From JBALVT01 sp036961345 (GTDB lineage Bacteria; Pseudomonadota; Gammaproteobacteria; Pseudomonadales; Halieaceae): a stretch of DNA of 11,434 nucleotides. The position numbers and the translations under genes were made by a program. Numbering within the stretch: position 1 is the first letter of the stretch; the number at the start of each line of letters is the position of its first letter. The stretch is from the NCBI GenBank assembly GCA_036961345.1, contig JBALVT010000146.1, forward strand, positions 1 to 11,434. Direction: 5' to 3'. The notes below the pieces were generated by a model. That model was not told where the DNA came from. It saw only the letters and a program-made list of their open reading frames with translations, and did not search any database. Positions 6,677 through 11,434 of this stretch are shown one piece after another.

Positions 6677-7214
6677 TGAAACACCTCTAAAAGACGTGAT
6701 AGTAGTCGAACCGACAGTATTCGGGGATGAACGCGGCTTTTTCATGGAAACCTGGAACGCAGAAACATTTCGCCAGGCCGGCCTGGATGTAGAGTTCTTG
6801 CAGGATAATCATAGCCGCTCCGCCCACGGCATATTGCGTGGTTTGCATTTCCAGACCGAGCAAACCCAGGGCAAGTTGGTCAGGGTCAGTTCCGGAGAAG
6901 TGTTTGATGTGGTCGTGGATTTACGTCGTTCTTCACCCACCCTGGGCCAATGGTTTGGCGTAACGCTCAGTGCCAGTAATAACAAAATGCTCTGGGTGCC
7001 GCCGGGGTTCGCGCATGGATTTTACGTAAGTTCCGAGTTTGCTGATTTCCAATATAAATGCACCAATTTATACCACCCCGCCAGCGAAATCTGCCTGGCC
7101 TGGGACGACCCCACCGTCGGCATTGAATGGCCTTTTACATCTGACAATGCCCCACAGCTGTCTACGAAAGACAGTGCAGGACTGCCCTGGGACAACATTC
7201 CGCTGTTTGACTGA
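6666..7214 (+). CDS. rmlC: dTDP-4-dehydrorhamnose 3,5-epimerase (RmlC)
   Basis: RmlC epimerises C3 and C5 of dTDP-4-keto-6-deoxyglucose, the third step of the pathway. The 182-aa length from the ATG at 6666 is standard for this cupin dimer. GDERGFFMETWN (20-31) and RGLHFQ (58-63) are signature segments, with H61 the expected catalytic base. KLVRVSSGEVFDVVVDLR forms cupin strands, VPPGFAHGF (111-119) is conserved, and FQYKCTNLYHP (128-138) has the conserved tyrosines. An open frame extends about 46 codons upstream inside rmlA, but homologous sequence begins at MKFNETPL, so the ATG that overlaps rmlA by 11 bases is the right start. The stop lies 5 bases from the stop of convergent rmlB. Confidence 0.97.
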   Translation: MKFNETPLKDVIVVEPTVFGDERGFFMETWNAETFRQAGLDVEFLQDNHSRSAHGILRGLHFQTEQTQGKLVRVSSGEVFDVVVDLRRSSPTLGQWFGVTLSASNNKMLWVPPGFAHGFYVSSEFADFQYKCTNLYHPASEICLAWDDPTVGIEWPFTSDNAPQLSTKDSAGLPWDNIPLFD

Positions 7215-7219
7215 TGGGT

Positions 7220-8287
7220 CTAACGGTCTAACAGGGGACGCCACCACTGCTCTTGCTGCAGGTACCAGTCAATGGTTTTCTCAATCCCGGTTTCGAAGCT
7301 TTCGTGCGGCTGATAACCCAATTGCTGGCTAATCTTGCTGGCATCAATTGCATAACGCCAATCGTGGCCGGCCCGGTCTGTTACAAAGTTAATCAAGTCG
7401 GCAGCCTTGTTCCCCTTAGCCTGGGGTGCATCGGGGAAAGGACGGCATAAACCGGGGTCTGCAGCAAATCGGGCGTCCATGCGTTCACATAACAATTGCA
7501 CAATCGCCAGGTTGTTCCACTCATTATTCCCGCCAATATTGTAAACCTCTCCGATAATCCCATCTTCCAGGATTAGCTCTATTCCCCGACAATGATCTTC
7601 CACATACAGCCAGTCGCGAATATTACTGCCGTCACCATAAACCGGGAGTGCCAGGCCGCGCAGGATGTTGGTAATACACAGTGGTATCAGCTTTTCCGGA
7701 AAGTGAAATGGACCATAGTTGTTTGAGCAGTTACTGGTAGTCACCTGCAGGCCGTAGGTATGCAGATAGGCACGAACCAGATGATCGGACGCTGCCTTGC
7801 TTGCCGAGTAGGGCGAATTAGGCTCGTACTTCTGCTGTTCGTGAAAACCCGGCGCATCGGGCTCCAGTGAGCCGTATACCTCATCGGTGGAAACGTGATG
7901 GAAGCGATGAGGCGTTTGATTCGGGCCATCGAGCCATACCGCTTTCGCTGCCCGGAGCAAGCTGTGGGTGCCAACAATATTAGTAGTAATAAATGCGTCG
8001 GGGCCGGTAATGGATCTGTCGACGTGACTCTCTGCGGCGAAATGAACAATGGTATCGGTGCCATGCTCTCGCATGATCGCTTCGACACGATTTGAGTCAC
8101 AGATGTCCGCTTCTATAAAAAAGAAATTCGGATTGTTTTCCAGAGACATCAGGTTTTCCCGATTTCCAGCATAAGTCAGTGCATCGTAGGCAACGATTCT
8201 ATCCACGGGATTTCTGGCGGCCCAGTAATGAGCAAAATTTGCGCCGATAAAACCGGCAGCGCCTGTAACAAGGAGGCTTTTAGTCAT
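7220..8287 (-). CDS. rmlB: dTDP-glucose 4,6-dehydratase (RmlB)
   Basis: RmlB converts dTDP-glucose to dTDP-4-keto-6-deoxyglucose using bound NAD+, the second step of dTDP-rhamnose synthesis. It is an extended short-chain dehydrogenase of 355 aa, the usual length. TGAAGFIGANF at 8-18 is the NAD-binding glycine motif, and DALTYAGN at 35-42 is the RmlB signature. STDEVYGSL (133-141) has the catalytic Thr-Asp-Glu triad T134, D135, E136, and YSASK (160-164) is the SDR Tyr-Lys pair. NCSNNYGPFHFPEKLIP follows as a conserved substrate segment. The ATG overlaps the rmlD TGA in an ATGA junction, and AAGGA lies 10 nt upstream. It is the last gene of the acyltransferase-rmlD-rmlB unit. Confidence 0.98.
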   Translation of the reverse strand: MTKSLLVTGAAGFIGANFAHYWAARNPVDRIVAYDALTYAGNRENLMSLENNPNFFFIEADICDSNRVEAIMREHGTDTIVHFAAESHVDRSITGPDAFITTNIVGTHSLLRAAKAVWLDGPNQTPHRFHHVSTDEVYGSLEPDAPGFHEQQKYEPNSPYSASKAASDHLVRAYLHTYGLQVTTSNCSNNYGPFHFPEKLIPLCITNILRGLALPVYGDGSNIRDWLYVEDHCRGIELILEDGIIGEVYNIGGNNEWNNLAIVQLLCERMDARFAADPGLCRPFPDAPQAKGNKAADLINFVTDRAGHDWRYAIDASKISQQLGYQPHESFETGIEKTIDWYLQQEQWWRPLLDR

Positions 8288-9174
8288 GTATTTTTTTCCT
8301 TATGGTCTGGCAACAACTCCTGCAACATAGCGCGCAACTGTCTCCGCCAGTGCACACCTTCTATCTGAAAATCCTTCCAGCTCTTTTCTTTGTCCAACAC
8401 GCTGTATGCCGGACGCCGAGCGGGGGTGGGGTAATCGCGCGCTGGTATAGGCTTTATTTTTGTCGCCCTGCCAAGCAGCCCAATAGCGCAGGCCTCTTCA
8501 TTGATGGCCAGGGCAAAATCGTACCAGCTGCAGACGCCGGCATCAGACCAATGATAAATGCCCCCTAGCGCCGGGTGGCTAGAAGCTGCCCAAATCGCCT
8601 TGGCCAACCCGCTGGCCCACGTTGGCGTCCCTACCTGATCCGCCACCACGGACAACTCATCGCGCTCAGTCATTAAACGCAACATAGTCTTAACAAAGTT
8701 ACTGCCGAACCTGGAGTAAACCCACCCCGTACGTACAATCAGAGCGTTGGGTAAAACCGCCAAAACCTCTCGCTCACCCTCAAGTTTACCCCGGCCATAT
8801 TCACCAACGGGCGCAGGGATGTCACTCGGACAATAGGGCGAACTCGATTCACCGTCAAAAACAAAATCCGTGGAAACATGCACCAGGCGAGTATTCAGCT
8901 CCAGACAGGCTTGCGCGAGGTTCGCGGGCCCGAGCGCATTTACTCGTCTGGCCAGGGTCGGCTCTGATTCAGCTTTATCGACCGCGGTATAGGCCGCAGC
9001 GTTAACAACCAGCTGAGGTTTTTCACGGCGCAGCAATGCCACAACTGCTTTGGGGTCGCCGATATCCAACATCGACCGATCGACACCCACACAGTCAAAC
9101 TCGGGCGGTGCACTGCGAATAAGCTCCTGCCCCAATTGCCCGCCGGCACCTGTTACCAACACCTTTTGACTCAA
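8284..9174 (-). CDS. rmlD: dTDP-4-dehydrorhamnose reductase (RmlD), TTG start
   Basis: RmlD reduces dTDP-4-keto-L-rhamnose with NAD(P)H to dTDP-L-rhamnose, the last step. The 296-aa length matches the family. The start is a TTG; VTGAGGQLGQEL (7-18) is the cofactor-binding motif, VNAAAYTAVDKAE (57-69) the RmlD hallmark, STDFVFDG (101-108) the Ser/Thr-Asp segment and YGRGK (126-130) the catalytic Tyr-Lys pair. GTPTWASGLA is also conserved. The TTG shares bases with the TGA of the upstream acyltransferase (TTGA overlap), and GAGGT lies 7 nt upstream, which supports this start. The 3' end overlaps rmlB by 4 bases, indicating one mRNA. Confidence 0.96.
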   Translation of the reverse strand: MSQKVLVTGAGGQLGQELIRSAPPEFDCVGVDRSMLDIGDPKAVVALLRREKPQLVVNAAAYTAVDKAESEPTLARRVNALGPANLAQACLELNTRLVHVSTDFVFDGESSSPYCPSDIPAPVGEYGRGKLEGEREVLAVLPNALIVRTGWVYSRFGSNFVKTMLRLMTERDELSVVADQVGTPTWASGLAKAIWAASSHPALGGIYHWSDAGVCSWYDFALAINEEACAIGLLGRATKIKPIPARDYPTPARRPAYSVLDKEKSWKDFQIEGVHWRRQLRAMLQELLPDHKEKNT

Positions 9175-9671
9175 TTGACTACCTCGATTTGTTTGGCGGG
9201 AACGCCGCCCACCACGGTATCAGCGGGCACATCTTTGACAACAACCGCGCCGGCAGCCACCACAGACCCTCTGCCAATGGTGACACCCTGGGTGATAATC
9301 GATCCACCGCCTATCCATACCTGGTCTTCCACTACGATCGGCCGGCTCGTTGTACCACGGCCCTTGCCCGGAATGTACTTCAGCCCATGGCTGGCGGTTT
9401 CAAACATCACCCGCGGCCCTATCTGAACATTTTCACCAATCGTGACATTATCGAAAGGCACACCAAATCGAACATCGGTATTAATAAACGTGCCCTTGCC
9501 GATAGATATGTTCTTCACGCCGCCAATTGGCCTCACTGTAAGCCCGCCCCAGATCACACATTTTCCTGTAATTCGCATACCGGCGCATCGCAGTAATAAA
9601 TAACGAATACGATCAAAAAAACTCAGCCGTGGCAAATGGTTTGCAATGGTCAGAAATACGAACTCTCTCAT
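9171..9671 (-). CDS. Hexapeptide-repeat acyltransferase (left-handed beta-helix, WcaF/maltose O-acetyltransferase-like)
   Basis: A trimeric left-handed beta-helix acyltransferase, most likely transferring acetyl from acetyl-CoA to a sugar hydroxyl. Imperfect hexapeptide repeats run from about residue 50 to the end: ISIGKGTFIN, VTIGENVQIG, VWIGGGSIITQGVTIGRGSVV, then AAGAVVVKDVPADTVVGGVPAK, the classic C-terminal signature. ETASHG has the expected catalytic His at H95. I chose the ATG at 9671 (166 aa) because proteins of this type start with a short helical leader like MREFVFLTIANHLPR, and GTGGA lies upstream. An in-frame TTG at 9764 would add 31 residues and cannot be excluded. It is the first gene of the unit with rmlD and rmlB, so it may acetylate a rhamnose-containing glycan. 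The acyl group and acceptor are inferred. Confidence 0.85.
   Translation of the reverse strand: MREFVFLTIANHLPRLSFFDRIRYLLLRCAGMRITGKCVIWGGLTVRPIGGVKNISIGKGTFINTDVRFGVPFDNVTIGENVQIGPRVMFETASHGLKYIPGKGRGTTSRPIVVEDQVWIGGGSIITQGVTIGRGSVVAAGAVVVKDVPADTVVGGVPAKQIEVVN
9181..9185 (-). promoter_or_regulatory. Ribosome binding site fixing the rmlD TTG start
   Basis: The minus strand reads CGAGGTAGTCAATTG; GAGG ends 8 nt, and GAGGT 6-7 nt, before the TTG start codon. It lies inside the end of the acyltransferase gene, and no ATG or GTG competes in the same frame near the motif-I region. Confidence 0.65.
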
Positions 9672-9783
9672 AAGATATATCCACGGTAAAACCTGTGATC
9701 TTGCGCCTGGAGGTACACCAAAAAAAGCAATCGGCCAGAAGTTGACCGATGGAGAAATCCCCAAGAGACTAGGCCTTTCCCAA

Positions 9784-9796
9784 GGCGTATAATAAC
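9784..9796. promoter_or_regulatory. Shared, possibly bidirectional -10 element
   Basis: The plus strand carries a perfect TATAAT at 9788-9793, 18 nt before the kinase Shine-Dalgarno. The overlapping minus strand reads TATTAT at 9794-9789, a 5/6 match in the right direction for the acyltransferase-rmlD-rmlB unit. No clear -35 is seen for either. The plus-strand box is preceded by GGCG, exactly as at rmlA (GGCGTATAAT). Confidence 0.4.
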
Positions 9797-9810
9797 ACGC
9801 ATCAGCTTAT

Positions 9811-9816
9811 AGGAGG
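9811..9816 (+). promoter_or_regulatory. Strong ribosome binding site pointing to an ATT start
   Basis: AGGAGG at 9811-9816 is a near-consensus Shine-Dalgarno sequence. Exactly 8 nt follow before ATT at 9825-9827, in frame with the kinase. No ATG, GTG or TTG in that frame lies between here and GTG at 9912. The frame is closed by a TAG at 9810-9812, which overlaps the first bases of the motif. Confidence 0.7.
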
Positions 9817-9824
9817 GCGGCAAC

Positions 9825-10577
9825 ATTTCATCGAATAGTCCAGAATGTCGGGATTTACACGAGACTGCTTTACGCCTGTCGCAAGATGAAATTCCAATTG
9901 GCTGGTCCCTCGTGGGAAGCTCTACCTCTGCGAAAGTGGCTTATAACGAAGAACACAATCTCTACTACAAAGAATTTTTACCGCGCAGCCCAATAGAATC
10001 TCTCAAGGGTATGATCCGCGGAAGCCGAGCTACAAGAGCACGAAAAAATGATGAACTGCTGCATCACGCCGGTTTCAACGTACCGGTGAATCTGGCATGG
10101 GGATCTCTTTCCAAGCGCCGGGAATACCTGATTAGCCAGGGTGTCGATGGCAAAGGTATTACTCATTGGCTGAGAGAGACACTGGCCAATAGAACGGGCG
10201 ATACCCTTGCACTACGCCGCCAGTTGCTAAACGAATTGGGTGTTTTTATTGGCCAGCTACATGCCACAGGCTTTATCCATGGTGACTTACGAACCAGCAA
10301 TGTACTTGCCTCGCTGCACCAAGGCAGATTTTCGTTTGCGCTGATCGACAATGAACGCACCGTGCTGATGTCACCCCCATCGGGGAAGCTGCTGCTGAAA
10401 AACCTCATGCAGCTAAATATGTTACTGCCGAGCGATATTACACACACGGACCGCTGGCGATTCTTTTTGCCGTGGCGTAGACAAATGCGCGACCTATCGA
10501 CGTTGGAAGCCAGAATACTCGCAAAAGAGTCTTACCTGTGGGCCTTTAAACGATTGCGCAAGAAAGGCCTGGTGTAA
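9825..10577 (+). CDS. Lipopolysaccharide kinase, Kdo/WaaP (InaA/KdkA-like) family, probable ATT start
   Basis: A eukaryotic-kinase-like enzyme expected to phosphorylate Kdo or heptose of the LPS inner core on the cytoplasmic side of the inner membrane. From the ATT start it has 250 aa. NLYYKEFLPRSP carries the likely ATP lysine at K49, HGDLRTSN (152-159) is the catalytic loop HxDLxxxN with D154 and N159, and LIDNER has the metal-binding Asp at D175 in place of DFG. Starting at the next usual codon, GTG 9912 inside the GWSLVGSS strand, would cut into the glycine-rich N-lobe and has no Shine-Dalgarno, so I prefer ATT 9825 behind AGGAGG. A sequencing error or frameshift near the start is the main alternative. 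The gene ends one base before the sulfotransferase start. The exact sugar phosphorylated is unknown. Confidence 0.82.
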   Translation: MSSNSPECRDLHETALRLSQDEIPIGWSLVGSSTSAKVAYNEEHNLYYKEFLPRSPIESLKGMIRGSRATRARKNDELLHHAGFNVPVNLAWGSLSKRREYLISQGVDGKGITHWLRETLANRTGDTLALRRQLLNELGVFIGQLHATGFIHGDLRTSNVLASLHQGRFSFALIDNERTVLMSPPSGKLLLKNLMQLNMLLPSDITHTDRWRFFLPWRRQMRDLSTLEARILAKESYLWAFKRLRKKGLV

Positions 10578-10578
10578 G

Positions 10579-11349
10579 GTGAAACGATTACACATCGTTG
10601 GTTGTCCTCGCAGTGGCACAACGCTTCTGATGGAGCTCATGGCCACCTGTTTTGACAGCGGCGGCTACTGCAGCCATGAGATGAGTATCTTCGAACCCTT
10701 AGAGCCCGTGGCCGATATTTACTTCACCAAACAACCCAATGACATCAAGCAACTGCGTCATATTTTTCATCGGGACGAGCAATTACACGTCATCTATATG
10801 GGCCGCGATCCCAGAGCAGTCATTACCAGCAAACACCGGGAGAACCCCGAACAGTACTTCTGCAATTATCGAGTATGGCGTGAATGCGATCGTGCCTCGC
10901 AGCGTTATCTGGGCCACCCGCGATTCCTGCAGCTGCGCTATGAGGACCTCGTTAGTGCCCCCGACAAAGTGCAGGCAGAAATCAAATCACGATTCAGTTT
11001 TTTAAAACAACGGCATCTGTTCAGCGAATTTCACAAATTCGCCCTTCCTTCTGCAGATTCCGAAAGAGCAATGAACGGCATGCGCGAAGTAAACAGTGAA
11101 AGCCTGAACAAATGGCGCCAACACTTGCCGCATCTGGCTCAGCAGTACGGCTTGCACCCGGCCCTGGCAGATGACCTCATCCGTCTGAACTACGAACCTG
11201 ACAAAGGCTGGCTTACTTCGTTTAATGACGTCCAGGCAATAACTTATCCGGGTCGATATCCCGAGCGTCGACCTTATTTGAAGGAGTGGGAAAAAGCGCT
11301 TCGGGTATTTTTCAAATCTCGCCGCTATCTGAAAAATTCAACAAGCTAA
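10579..11349 (+). CDS. PAPS-dependent sulfotransferase family protein
   Basis: A 256-aa sulfotransferase-fold protein expected to move sulfate from PAPS to a glycan or lipid hydroxyl. VGCPRSGTTLL at 7-17 is the 5'-phosphosulfate P-loop. YMGRDPRAVITSKH (73-86) is the 3'-phosphate motif with R76 and S84 eight residues apart, as in characterised sulfotransferases. LRYEDLV comes next, as is usual, and the late LNKWRQHLP segment is common in bacterial members. The start is GTG at 10579, one base after the kinase TAA, so the two are co-transcribed and probably coupled; other starts would lose the P-loop. The protein is somewhat short, with a compact acceptor region between the two motifs. There is no signal peptide, so it is cytoplasmic. 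Beside an LPS kinase it plausibly sulfates an LPS core or surface glycan; this is inference. Confidence 0.78.
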   Translation: MKRLHIVGCPRSGTTLLMELMATCFDSGGYCSHEMSIFEPLEPVADIYFTKQPNDIKQLRHIFHRDEQLHVIYMGRDPRAVITSKHRENPEQYFCNYRVWRECDRASQRYLGHPRFLQLRYEDLVSAPDKVQAEIKSRFSFLKQRHLFSEFHKFALPSADSERAMNGMREVNSESLNKWRQHLPHLAQQYGLHPALADDLIRLNYEPDKGWLTSFNDVQAITYPGRYPERRPYLKEWEKALRVFFKSRRYLKNSTS

Positions 11350-11360
11350 CCGGCTGTAAG

Positions 11361-11381
11361 GGGTGTCAGCGCTCAACACCC
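11361..11381 (+). terminator. Weak hairpin downstream of the sulfotransferase
   Basis: GGGTGT (11361-11366) pairs with ACACCC (11376-11381) around a 9-nt loop, 11 bases after the sulfotransferase stop. No T-run follows, so it may only stabilise the mRNA 3' end. The remaining bases to 11434 hold no supported gene. Confidence 0.3.
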
Positions 11382-11434
11382 AATAAGGCATGCCCGCGTG
11401 CTCCGTATTTCTGAATGTGATGGGAGCGCATCGC

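Noticed and set aside
11398..11434. Possible gene start: GTG at 11398 (or ATG at 11390) open to the window end, with AAGG about 9 nt before the GTG
   Set aside because: Only 12 codons are visible and no family can be recognised, so it is too short to call.
1..11434. CRISPR array, tRNA, rRNA or insertion sequence
   Set aside because: I saw no regularly spaced direct repeats, no tRNA-like cloverleaf with a TTC-loop signature, no rRNA core sequence and no transposase gene in the window.

Overview
The window looks like part of a surface-polysaccharide or lipopolysaccharide (LPS) core locus of a Gram-negative bacterium, most likely a marine-type gammaproteobacterium. The reasons are a fused two-domain HldE close to the gammaproteobacterial form, a full dTDP-L-rhamnose pathway, a Kdo/WaaP-type lipopolysaccharide kinase, and a PAPS-dependent sulfotransferase, a glycan decoration more common in marine bacteria. 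The taxon is an inference; no rRNA or other marker gene is present. I recognise twelve genes, packed tightly, with four divergent or convergent switches of strand.

Layout. (1) Bases 1-190 hold no gene I can support, but they contain a strong 20-bp inverted repeat (one mismatch) just beyond the hldE stop. (2) hldE (191-1618, minus) is divergent from a small methyltransferase-fold gene (1785-2402, plus). (3) A minus-strand operon runs GT4 glycosyltransferase (4200-5585), class I SAM methyltransferase (3500-4213), six-hairpin (alpha/alpha toroid) glycosidase or 'prenyltransferase-like' protein (2421-3500). All its junctions overlap. (4) The rhamnose genes are split into two convergent pairs: rmlA-rmlC (5771-7214, plus) and rmlD-rmlB (7220-9174, minus). 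The rmlD-rmlB pair is preceded by a hexapeptide-repeat acyltransferase (9171-9671). (5) A plus-strand pair follows: a lipopolysaccharide kinase that appears to start at an ATT codon (9825-10577) and a sulfotransferase (10579-11349).

How they fit together. HldE supplies ADP-heptose for the LPS inner core, and RmlA/B/C/D supply dTDP-L-rhamnose. The GT4 enzyme would transfer a sugar. The two methyltransferases, the acetyltransferase-like protein, the kinase and the sulfotransferase are plausible decorators (methyl, acyl, phosphate, sulfate) of the resulting core or short glycan. No Wzx, Wzy, Wzz, ABC exporter or ligase lies in the window, so whether the product is LPS core, O-antigen or exopolysaccharide cannot be decided here.

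The observations I would check first are the ATT initiation codon of the kinase behind a near-perfect Shine-Dalgarno sequence, the tightly coupled GT4/methyltransferase/six-hairpin trio whose last member has no obvious role, and the kinase-sulfotransferase pair.
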